The translations under genes were made by a program, and so were the position numbers. A stretch of DNA of 64,000 nucleotides from Saccoglossus kowalevskii (lineage: Eukaryota > Hemichordata > Enteropneusta > Harrimaniidae). The notes under the pieces are model-generated. The model saw only the letters and a list, made by a program, of their open reading frames with translations. It ran no database searches and had not been told where the DNA came from. This document shows, piece after piece, positions 1 through 29,975 of the stretch. The stretch lies in the NCBI RefSeq assembly GCF_000003605.2, contig NW_003131354.1:66462-130461 (forward strand). Reading direction: 5' to 3'. The first letter of the stretch is position 1. Each line of letters starts with the position of its first letter.

Positions 1-322
1 GAGAAACATACTTTGCTGATAATTGTAAAACATCTTATTCGAGTACTAGTGGTCTGTAGTTAAAATTCATGTTTTTTTTCTCGTTGACAAGTGTTCGCAT
101 TTGTGAATTGGTGTCGCTGACGGGCAATTTCATCACTTGTAGCGAACCCTCTAACGCCCTCAACGTAAAAAAGCGGGAAGCAGCAGCCACATTTGTCTTT
201 ATATTTTAAGATAGATAAATCACAATGCACCCCATAACATAAATAGTCTTTCTTTTTTTACTGAAGCACCTCAAACAATAATTTAACTACAAAAGTTGTT
301 GAAATGCAATGACTATGCTTAC
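1..322 (-). other. Intron 7 of the mGluR gene (partial)
   Basis: Starts with the donor gtaagc at 322 and runs off the window. No coding sequence, repeat or motif was recognised in it. Confidence 0.85.
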
Positions 323-18560
<18,238 letters not shown>

Positions 18561-20157
18561 TGGACTCGTTAGACGTTGATCGATGGATACAAAAACTGCG
18601 ACGATCAGATGAAGAGTAGTATCAGAATCCCTGTGGACTTTCTCAGTGTGAATTTCACGACATAATAACACATACGTTTTTTTGCATTTTCATATTTTAC
18701 TATGACCCCTGGCAAGTAAAACTGCGTGCCTATGGTGACTTGTATATCACATGCCTACCTACCACTGTCTATCAGGGTAACCAGCGCACGATCAATAGCC
18801 GGTCTTAAGCTTTTCACCAAATCGGTTGGTGAAAATGTTGTTCGAATTCCAACAAAATTATTTAAAATTGCGTTGAATGTATGAAAACCCTAAAGAAACC
18901 CTAGCCATTATGGTTGACTTGGGTATCAATTATCTCTAGAGATGATAATCGAGATAACAGGTCAGTGACTAATTATGACTATATCTGTCTATAAATGTGT
19001 TCCTGAAGCTACAAAATGTGATTTGTAGATAATTGTATTCGACAAATGAAAACGGCATTGTTTCCGGTATCAGACATTGAGAGCTATCGATCGCAAACTC
19101 GTTGCATAACATCGTGAGAATCGTAGGCACATCTAGGGGTTTGTCACGTCGTACTGAAGATGCCGATCTAATAGTGATTTGACTTATCATGTTCTTACTA
19201 ATATCTCGCACAAACTATGGTTATCGGGACATCATTTAGTAATAAATAACGTTAATAAATGTTTGCTCTCCAATCCAATGAATGATTATCTACGCTTCAG
19301 ATGCTCCGTGTCGTTAATTGCGTACTTTATACTATTTCATTATTCGCGATAGCGACTTGACAATAAACACTCTTCTCTTGCGTTTCTCGATGACGGGGGA
19401 GGAGGTGATTTGAAATGATAAGCCACGCTAAAATCATACATAGGAGATGCTGTTGCCGCAGTAAATTATACCGAGCGGCTGTTGCGATAGTGGTTATCAC
19501 CCCATCGAGATAAGTCCCTTGTTGTTAAGCTTTTTTATGATATATCATGATTATATAGTCTGTGTCATGTATACCGCTCTGAGCAAAATTAATAATGCAC
19601 GTCACGTGATTATATGTATAGTTATTTATTTATAACGTCGCATTGATGAGTACGTCTAGTGGTATAAATATAATTCTGTGTATGGGTCGGGAGTCAGCGG
19701 GGGCGTACGACGCGCTATGGGAATGCTCTATTATGATCGATGTGATATGACATTGATTCCGTCTATTCGTCTGTTTCAGGGTTTCATTACGCAGTGTACA
19801 ACAAAGAAATCTTCATGATATACTACTCTTGGAGACACAGAACTGTCTAGGGCGTTCGTAAACGGAACACTTCAAAATGAGATCGTCAATCAAAGGGAAA
19901 TCAAACTGTAAACACTTAAGTTTCATTTTCAATTTTTTTTCCTATAAATAAAACTAGTCATTTTTTGGGACGTCAAAATGACGAAAATTGCTGTAAGCAA
20001 TGTTGTTTAAATCGACTACTGGTTTTAATTGGCATTTATAGTATATCAACATCTCTCAAAAATAGTTTTCATTGCAGGCTGTACACTATACATATTGTAT
20101 ACGTACGTTATTTCAAAATTATTATCATTATTGTTAATATTATTATTATTTTTATAG
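18561..20157. other. Non-coding flank
   Basis: No gene recognised. A TATAAATA-type site at about 19660 is followed by a G+C-rich stretch (GGGAGTCAGCGGGGGCG), but no coding sequence follows it. Confidence 0.7.
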
Positions 20158-20555
20158 GGATATTACGAGGATACCTCAAAGTATACACGAAGAAAGTACA
20201 GCTGGAGTATCGATGCGCGGTGTACTGTCTGAGTGCATACTTTGAGATATCCTCGTAATAACCTTTTTATAATACATATTTTCCTTCCAAGCATTCACCA
20301 TAGGAATGCCAAAATCCAAAATTTTTAGAACAGAATCAGCGAACTTCTTTGTGCGGAGTCCGGTCAAACCCTTGTGGCAACCATGTTTGTTTTTATTATT
20401 AGAGGATGCTTACGCGCGTAATCATTCCATATTTAGAATTCGCATTTCCTTATATGGTAGGATGAAAATACCCCGTAAAATACCGCAAAATTACAACACG
20501 CTGTAACTTATGGCGTTACGATGACAGATGTATAATTATAAACGGTATTATTATT
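20158..20555 (+). repeat. Fold-back dispersed repeat, copy 1
   Basis: About 395 bp homologous to 59643-60035 in the same orientation. It opens with a hairpin (20158-20263) whose arms ATTACGAGGATACCTCAAAG and its complement CTTTGAGATATCCTCGTAAT differ at one position. The remainder shares long blocks such as AACAGAATCAGCGAACTTCT and GCGCGTAATCATTCCATATT. No transposase or reverse transcriptase is encoded. The short plus-strand frame (MPKSKIFRTESANFF…) is broken by stops in copy 2. Confidence 0.85.
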
Positions 20556-23500
20556 ATTATTAAACGTTATTACTTTTTGGTGAAACCCTCCTTGGGGAAA
20601 GAACACGTTCGATTAATGCTATGTAAACTATTAAGACTAACACATACACTGAGAAGAGGAAAGGTCAATTCCGCGGATGAATCATTACCCAGCACAATGG
20701 GTCTTTCGACTCATATCCGCACGCTACTGGGAAAGAAATCCTGAACTCGAGCGTGAATCGGCGTCGCACGTGACATTATTCTCTTTATTGTAGAATATGT
20801 TCTTTGCTCTGAAATGAATTAACCGTGAATTTGATGAGTATTTTCTTGTCTTGATTTATTATAATTTAACATTTACCTAATATCGACAACTTAAGTTCGA
20901 AATTGAATTAATATTATCGAAGGTAATGATATATTTTAATCGTCTACTATTGTTTTATATGTCAATTTCTAAACAGACATGATTCTGAACAAATCCATTA
21001 AGTGGTGCACATTTTCAATTATCGAGCATGATATGAAAAAAGCCTTAACACATTTGGAAAACATTTTCACCAATGTAATTCAGATCTAACAAAACTGAAA
21101 CTCGGTCGATGTACTTTCGTATACATCCGTTAGATAGCAGGTTCCGGTCAAAGGGTGTAGTATTCAATGACAGTATTTTATGACAGTCTATAGAGTACAA
21201 TGTACTATCACGAAAAACAGAAAGGATCAGTGATGTTGAGTCAGCCTCAGGTAAACCATCTTTGCATACTACCACTGTGGGACATCTTCCCCACATGTGT
21301 GCATTATGTTGTTCGAAACCATGGCAACAGTCATTTAGGACTGCGTGCGGTATCTTCTGCAGTGAAATGTCAGTATCATCGCTCGCGATAGTTTAAAGCG
21401 AAATTGGTAGCAGTTTAATACGAAACTTTCATTGTTCAATTTCGTCGTGACTCGATCAATTTCATATATTATTGATGATCTAATAATACACAACGAATTA
21501 AAAAATCGAATTTGTATTTTTCAATAATGATAACACAACGAACTATTTTATTAGATTCTTGCTCGAAATTGTTAAGAGTCACGCCACTTCTAGTCTTCAC
21601 ATCGCCACAGTAACGTGATTTCAATATGTGTTGATCCTTCGATTTCGTGCCTTGTTGTAAAATTTCAATGGGTCCTCATGGAAAAGTGATCAAACCCAAA
21701 TTTACAATATTGGGTCTGCATTATAATCAATCGTCAGCACTGAGTAGACAAAAAGCCAGATGTAGCATCTGCAAGGTCGAAGTATGACTTCACGAAGAAC
21801 GCGCCACTCACCGGAATCTTAGTTATAACACACGATTCTGATTCATGCCAGCCATCTATTGACCCTAGTGTACCGCGTTTACACAATGCCAGAATGTGAG
21901 ATGTTTATCAGCCAAATCTATATTACTATTATTGTTATGCAGTATTACTTAGACAGATTAAGTCACATTAGTCATATTTATTTCTACAAATGTTTTTTTT
22001 CTGTTTTTCCGAGATTATATCATAAAATATAACCCGAAAAGTTTTGTTATATGGTTTTTCTTCATATATATATATACGTTGAAAATGTCTTAGACGTCGT
22101 ATTATAATAATATCCAATAAAGCTGTTTATTGATTACTTTAGAACACGTTAATTCATCACCATGACTCTTTCGTATATCCTTATGGCATAAATTTCGTGT
22201 GCCTAACACATTTACTTTTGAATGTATTTGCATATATAACTTATAGTGTCGTGAATGACCATGTTATCATCAACACAACCACACGATACAAGTGTTCACT
22301 CAAGCAGACACATAATTTAGAGTAAGTGCACCCTTCTCTCATCATATATCATTTCGCGTGTATATAAATTCAATAACTGTACTTTTAATTAAGTAATGGA
22401 AGGAACCTCACACCTGGATGTACACAGTGCGGTTTAACATTAGATTAAACTACAGCAATTTAATGCCTATGTTCTCCTTGCTCTTTCCCCTGAGTACTTG
22501 TCAGTTTTAATTGTGTGATGTTTTCAATTTTTATTAGGTTTGTAGGGGAACGTTTTTTTTTTACTTGAATTTTCATACAATTTGTACTCGGCAGAGTTAG
22601 CAAATTTCCCAGTGTTGTCTGATTGTCTGCATATCTGTTTGCTCAAATAATATACCATTTAAATTTCCAGAATAAAGACGTCGAATTTACCGGACAAAGT
22701 GCATGTTTAATTATATACTTGTGCAGTATTTATAATTCGATCTAGCGTTATATATACATTTGGTAGTTAATGACCGACGAATCGTTCGTGCATAAGTTAA
22801 ATAGAAAATTTAATTTATTTAGTTAAAATGAGATAGATAAGTTGTTATAGAAGTAATTAATTAGGACTACAGATACGTGTGTACACAGATGACATGGAGA
22901 TGTTCATTTATTAACACAATAAATAATCCCGCAACATTTTAGTACAACGATTGATTTGTGATATTTAGGTTATTTTGTCAGGCGAAATCAAACAACAACT
23001 AACTATTCGACCCACGTCATTTTATACTATATCTTGACCTCAATACCAATACCCATCAATATCTGTATCAGTTTAGTTGCCCTGTAAGAATAGTAAAATC
23101 GTCTGTAAACAATAGTTCGATGTGAATAAATTTAAAGTCTGAATAATTTATTCAGTAGACATTATGAAACATTATGCTCCAAAACGATTTTCCGCTTTTA
23201 TTTGTGTCTTGCAAGTGAAGGTTGTATCACGTATAATGTCTACGCAATCCTCAAATTATTATGAATCACATTTAATGATCGAAATATTCCTGCAAATATA
23301 TGGGAAAGATGACACTAATAACACTACACATGTCCCTTGAGACTCTAAGTACTGGCATGGTGTTCAAGGCCTTCTGTAGATAAACTCGATTAGAACAGTC
23401 ACATGGGCAATGTCGGAAACGAGTCACAAGAAAAAATAATTGGATTGGATTATCGACAGCATTAAGGCCACACAAAAAATAATAAAAATATGCGCCTCGT

Positions 23501-25062
23501 TTATAACTGTTCCTCACTATCAGCACTATTCCAATATATTATTCCCATGAGGCAAATTCTTTGTGCGAGCGCACATTAATTAAAGAATTCCCTGCTATCC
23601 GATCTTAATGAGAAAATGTATGGGAAATGGATTATTAAGCTATAAGGAACCAGTATATAAAATATGTACGTATGATATTTGTGAATAATTTACAATCGGT
23701 GTTCCTAGGAAACAATGCGTTAATCATCGCAGTCAATCACACCTATGGCAAGAAATATTCTGAAAAAATGAATACTAGGGGAAATGCATAAAGTTATAAT
23801 TATTTGTCCCATTTATACGATCTTCTGATGAACGTGTTTTATTTTATGAAGTATAGATTGCTACACCGATACACGTTTTTGCATATCGATTTTTGCATTC
23901 AATTACTGGTGATCAACCATTTTTTGGGATAGTGCGTAATAATTGGCGATCTGACACTAAGTTAAGTGTTTCATTCATGTATGCCTTTGAAATTTTACGA
24001 ACTTGTCTACGATATTCGATTGGACGGTATGTATTGATTGACACACATTTCATACACGCACACAATTTGAATAATAACTTGGTAATATTTGCATATGTAT
24101 AGCTAGTTTACAACACAGACAAACAATTATTGTCATTACCATTAAAAGTTGTTCCACAATGAATGAATGTATTATGCTTATTAACGTCCATGCCGTTCTG
24201 GATTCCGTCACATTATATACTAGCTGGAAACGTAACACATCCTGTCCAACTATCAAAAAACGAGTGCAATTAATATGAACAAAACACTTCTGTAGCAACG
24301 TTTTAGAGTGATTCTGATATCGACTTAATCCGACGCCACGCTGCTGTTGCAAACAAGAAGTTATTGTAAAATGCAAGTGATGAACGTTGTACAATTCTTT
24401 GTGGGAGAAAATTTATGTTTACATCGGAGCGTCACTGATTTGAATGATTATCTCGTTGAAGCTATAATTATTTCTAATAAATTCATCCGCACGAAATGTT
24501 TATTATATGCTATATTTCACCATATTAACCAGTTCAAACATATAAATTAAAAGAACCTATAAAGAATGTGCCAGTTATTGCAAAACGATAAAATATGCTC
24601 CTAGAAGTATACCATGATACCTGAACAATTAAGGGAATTGGGAATTGAATTCATTTATATGCAATTATCATATTCTGAAATTATTAAATAAGTAAACAGT
24701 GGTTGCGTGTTATTCAACACTCAAAAACACATTACCATATCACATGATAAACACGTGATGAGTAAATTATTGTTTTTTGTAAGTAAATGTGTTATGCATT
24801 TTAAAATTTAAATTTGCAAAAACATCTTATGAGATCAAATGGTGCGACTGTCCATGTGACCGAAAGCAAATCGATTCTTTTTTTTATTATTCTTAATTGC
24901 GATTCTGATAAATATTTGATAACCATCAGCCACCAAAATCGTGATTCCAGAGTAATAGCAGATGGTCGTCATAGTTACTGGTCGCTGGCCCCTGATTAAA
25001 TTCATATACCCTAAGGATATTGGGTAAATTCTATATCAAAACGTACTAACAGGATAGTTCCT
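20556..25062. other. Non-coding flank
   Basis: A+T-rich sequence without a supported gene. The longest open frames (for example 24050-24394, minus strand) show no recognisable domain. Confidence 0.7.
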
Positions 25063-25174
25063 GCAATACACGTAATACAATACACATAATACAATACACG
25101 TAATACAATACACGTAATACATTACACGAAATACAATACACTTAATACAATACACGTAATACAATACACGTAAT
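25063..25174. repeat. 14-bp minisatellite (TAATACAATACACG)n
   Basis: About eight units of TAATACAATACACG with single-base variants (ACATAAT, ACGAAAT, ACTTAAT). The open frame on the minus strand across it is a repeat artefact. Confidence 0.93.
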
Positions 25175-28098
25175 TTTGCACAATATAAAGCTATGGTGTT
25201 AGCGTTAAACGTCTTTGGTAATTGTGAATAAATGCTACGAAGAGGATGAACCAATATTGTGGCGTTGTTTTAGTGAATAACTTCTGATAAGGTGAGTGTA
25301 TAAATGGTCAATATATGAAAATGCAGTGAATATACAAAACAAGTAAGTACATGGAGCCGTGGTAGTGTACAGAAGGAACCTTTCCCACATTTACTTTAGA
25401 AATGGTAATAAAGAAATTACACACACACTACAAATGGAATAGATTGTATTTCAATTTAACTTGATCGAGCTAAAATTGAAACATTAAAGCGATGACTTCT
25501 TCCTGCATGCAACTAACTACGCAAGCAACAAATGCAAGATGTTCGGAGATTGGTTCTAAAAATGTGTTCACTTGTTCGGTTCGATGCAAACATTTGGGTA
25601 CGTCAGTACGTTGAATCAGGTTGCAGTAGTAGTAGTGTAAGTTAGAGATAGGCGATAGAATTATCGTGAGCACCCAGGGGAGGGCGCGAGTAAAGGCACA
25701 TAATACATAATCCACGCTGAGGATCAGTGCATTATTAATTTAAGCGTGCATGTAACACTTGGAATGTGTTGTACCGGTATTTATTAAATGCAACAACGAC
25801 AAAATGTACGTGTATCTTTGACATTTTTAGCAATGCATATACGACGGCCACACGTCATGTGGTTATAGCTACAATAAGGATTCATAGATAACAACAATAT
25901 GTATCTAGATGTATTAGAATGTATGTATATATAACATTTAAATCACAGCTCAGAAAAAAAGAAGAAGGGTCAGCACTTGATGAAGAATGGGGTAGATAAA
26001 AAGTAACTTTTGCGATTATACAATGCATTTGTGTTAATAATGGCCGTTGTAGTATTTATATAAAGAGCAATTGGAACAATTTTCATCAGGACTTTCCCCG
26101 ACGCCATTGGTTACAGGAGAATTGGATAATGCGAAACATGACTGGCGAGAAAAGTAAAGTTCGTTTGGTTAAAAAGATGACTGCGGATCGTGATCTGGGA
26201 TTTCTAGGACAATATATCAATTGAATGACCCACTGATGAAAACGACATGCAATCTCGGGTACCAGCAGTGACGAGCCATTTCTAATATGGTATCCTATAC
26301 AGCGGATACAATTTCAAAAATTGCAATCTATCAGCATAATATTGAAATATACAATCGACTGAAGAAAACAACCTTGCCCTTTGGTCCATGTGTGGCCTTG
26401 TGCGATACAGTAAATCGATTGCTGCAATATATTCAGTGGAATGGCTGACACTATAATGCGAATATAGGTCGGGTCATATAGATCGAATTATCTTGATTTT
26501 AGGACTTTTGTCGGACTATACTCGTAAGCCGCGCAAACATGAGGCAGATATGTCCTCACAATAAGCCTACTGTCACCTGATGTCTTTCAACGCAACACTC
26601 AAAATGCATTTGCCTTTTATGATTGAGGGTAAATAATATGACCATATTATATCATATTGATTGCTATAACTTGTATACTTGATCGTGACAGCTGTACCAT
26701 TGTTTTCGTCATATCCATAGCTTTTATTTCGGAATATAGTGACTGAAACTGTCAACGCATTGAGGTTGTGTTTTTAGTAGATTGTACATTTGTAATAAGG
26801 CATGTTTATTTAGTAAATAAAGTTAATGCAAATAATATTAAATTTTCTATATTCAAAAACACATAAATCAAACAAGATCCCACCATCTGCAAATGTCATT
26901 TTTCTTTTATTGTTTTATAAATGCAAGTTAGAACGATACCCGAGCAAGAGTGAGATACAAATTCTCACATTCCAATGTACATGTACACTAATGAACATTG
27001 CATTACAAAACTAGACCGATAATTAACTTTCAGGGGGAAAGACCAATACAATATACACAACAACGAAAATTATCAAATGAAAACTGATTGACCTGAATTG
27101 AATTTCCGTGCTAGGTTAGAGGCGGGTAGCGGTCCCATGGCGACGCTGCCTGTTAATGTTTAACTTTAATTTTGATGATGTTTCGATACGTGAGTTATGG
27201 TTTCCTTGTATAGGATTATGTACATTTGGCAGGACCATTTTGCATATACAAATGTACAACAATCAATCAGCCACAGTCATATCAATCGGGCCTTCTTAAT
27301 GTATAATTACAGTTTCTTAAGAGATATTAAACATAATAGAACACTGTGAAGGCAGTGGATTACTTGTATTGCGGCTCGCCTCCACACGTCATTATCAGCT
27401 AGTCCAGGGTCCGCTGGGAATAACTGAAAAGCTTTTGCTAATTCCTTAATGATGGCACTAGGGGAAGTTGCTTAGCGTAGTCGGGGTATGATATATGAGC
27501 TAATCTTTGGCAAGATTTTGAGAATGCAACAGTCAAATGACAATCATTGCTCATTTTGGCAGTTGTGTACCTCAATTATTGTAATGATATACCTTGCAGA
27601 GATATCCCAGAAGCCTCTAAAATAATACATTCCTTTGTGGAGGCATTTTACAAATAACAGTATGCAAAGTATTAAATCATTTGCTCTGGGTCATGCTATG
27701 ATTATAGTGTCATACAGATTTCAATTCTCCTCGCAAGGTGATGCCATCTTATCCGCCAGACACGGAAGATTACACCTCTCACAGGGTAATTACCACAAAC
27801 TGTATATTTAGAACTTGCATATATTGATTTCCCTTGCATGCGTTGTAACTATAGTAACTAAACCAAAATGCAATCCACTTTTTGCATGTATGAGTTAATG
27901 TGATATTTTTACATTTTTGTATTCTCATAGAATAAAATAAGAAACAGAACAGTCAGGACGATGTCTATTTTTTTGTTCATTTTCATCAAAATGTTTAGAT
28001 TTTTTTTCATTCAAATAGTGAAATCTTGAGAATACATAAATTTGCCAACAATCGCTGACGAGGTATTATTCATATATTCCAAATCTACAATTTCTGAA
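25175..28098. other. Non-coding flank
   Basis: No gene, RNA or repeat recognised; A+T-rich throughout. Confidence 0.7.
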
Positions 28099-28103
28099 AA
28101 AAT

Positions 28104-28190
<87 letters not shown>
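28099..28190. repeat. (TA)n(GT)n microsatellite
   Basis: A short TA run followed by about 38 GT units from 28114. Confidence 0.98.
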
Positions 28191-29330
28191 TTTATCACGT
28201 AATCATAAAATGTGTAATGTAGATAGTCGGTAAGCATATAAAGATGTTCTAAACTTAATCATACTTGACTGTGTGATTTATTAAAATTAATATGCAAACT
28301 TAGACCAAATCACAACAATGCAGGTTGTTAATTTAGACCACTGTTTTAAATATGTTGCTTTTAAGATAGAGGTCTGAAATTGTCGTACAATAATACGATT
28401 CTACAAAGTAACGTGTGCCAAAACAACATTTTAGTGCATCCTTAAGTAACTGTGAGTTTATTAGCAGTCCATCGGAGTTGCTGAAATATGTAACTACTTT
28501 CGTGCAGATGAGCATTCACGAATATCTGTACATGTTTCACATTTATTTTTTTCAGAGAAAATACCGAGTTACTGAGCTAGCACACAAACTGGTCATGTTT
28601 AACATGCACAACTGTTGCATAAATCTCAAAGTAGATATAATTATCTCGAGGTCAACAATAATAGTAGACAGGGGTACCCCGGGACGCAACTGTCATGAAT
28701 TTGTTTTCACGTATCTGTTGACCGACTTAATTAGTTGATTATTAGCTGAATTGCTGTGTTATGTCTGTCATCGTTTAGGCAGGCGAGGTCCTGGACGGAA
28801 CTTGGCTCAGTGATTTGGAACTAATTACGAGATAACCGTCGCTATTCTGACTATTGAATCTGACAGTTGGTATTCGTAGTTATTAATGTAGTGAACGATT
28901 AATCAAAAGATATGACGTATTCAGTACTTAGTGTGATTGGCTTTATGATTGAAGGTTACGCCCTAGAGTACTTTTACTGCTTTGTAATTGGTTAGAGTTT
29001 TGAAAATGAATAAAGTTGTTTTAGTTGGTCTTGGGGAGTACAGCAGAACAGATGCAGTCCTGGGGAGACTTGGGGCGACCCTTGACGAAGTCTTGGGCGA
29101 GTCTTGAGTCAGCCTTGCGATAGTCTTGGGGATTTTTCCCCAGGGCGCTGTGTCTGATAGAGTGCTCGATTGACCGACTAAGACGAGATCTGAAACGTAT
29201 TTCGTTGTGTGTGTCTTATTTGACTGTAAGGCTAAAGTGACTTTCCTGATCCCGTATCTCAAGGGGACGCAATAGAGAGACGAGACGAGTTCCCCCCCCC
29301 TGGCACATGTGGAGAACCCCGAAGAGAAAA
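28191..29330. other. Non-coding flank with imprecise CTTGGGG-type repeats
   Basis: Mostly featureless. Between about 29028 and 29140 an imperfect short motif (AGTCTTGGGG and variants) recurs several times, just before the 42-bp and 31-bp arrays. A C9-10 run lies at 29291-29300. Confidence 0.65.
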
Positions 29331-29569
29331 GAATACCCCCGTGATAAAACTATCAACATTAAGTGCAAACCGTTGTACCCCGTTGTTGTAAATGTAGACA
29401 GATGTATTTTGTGGATGCAAAATACAATAATAGGGGAAGACTGAGTATCTCGAGGTTTCAACAATCAACAGTTGCGATACAAATGAGTACCTCAATGTTT
29501 TAAAAGTCAACACGTGGGAGTAGATACGAGTTTTCCGGCGTTAAAACAGTCAACACTTGGGGTTGAATA
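29331..29569. repeat. Degenerate 42-bp tandem repeat
   Basis: Adjacent units 29443-29484, 29485-29526 and 29527-29569 have lengths 42, 42 and 43 and share GAGTAYCTCNANGTTT and CAGTCAACA-type blocks. A further diverged unit is at 29331-29372 (GAATACCCCC…CTATCAACATTAAG). Identity between units is low but the spacing is regular. Confidence 0.7.
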
Positions 29570-29758
29570 GATATCCAGAGGCTATACTTCGTTGACTCGT
29601 ATTTATGACCAGTCAAGTTTACTTGTGGTCAGCACCACTGTAGTTTGGTTTACTCGTAGTTACCGCCGCTCGAGTTAATTTGACACGTAGCTACTCCCAC
29701 ACACATTGTCGTGACCCGTAGTCGCCACCATCGATGTGAGGTTGACTCGTGGTCACTG

Positions 29759-29944
29759 CCATGCAAGTTGGGTTCACTATTTATCACCTCCATGCGAGTT
29801 GGGTTCACTCTTTATCACCTCCATGCAAGTTGGGTTTACTCTTTATCACCTCCATGCAAGTTGGGTTCACTCTTTATCACCTCCATGCAAGTTGGGTTCA
29901 CTCTTTATCACCTCCATGCAAGTTGGGTTGAATTGTAGTCATCA
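29759..29944. repeat. 31-bp minisatellite, six near-identical units
   Basis: Units begin CCATGC at 29759, 29790, 29821, 29852, 29883 and 29914, exactly 31 bp apart, with consensus blocks CAAGTTGGGTTCACTC and TTTATCACCT. Diverged related units extend left to about 29590 (GTTGACTCGTGGTCACTGCC and similar) and right to about 29975. Since 31 is not a multiple of three and no unit holds a stop, all three forward frames are open; none is a gene. Confidence 0.95.
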
Positions 29945-29975
29945 CAAGTCAAATTAGTTTGACTCGTAAGACATG

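Noticed and set aside
20176-20367. Minus-strand frame TKKFADSVLKILDFGIPM… partly kept in both fold-back repeat copies
   Set aside because: Only about 25 codons stay alignable before stops appear and no family is recognised; likely general repeat similarity.
29711-29957. Three overlapping plus-strand open frames with repeated SWVHSLSPPCKLG-like peptides
   Set aside because: They are the three frames of a 31-bp tandem repeat with no stop codon; not a gene.
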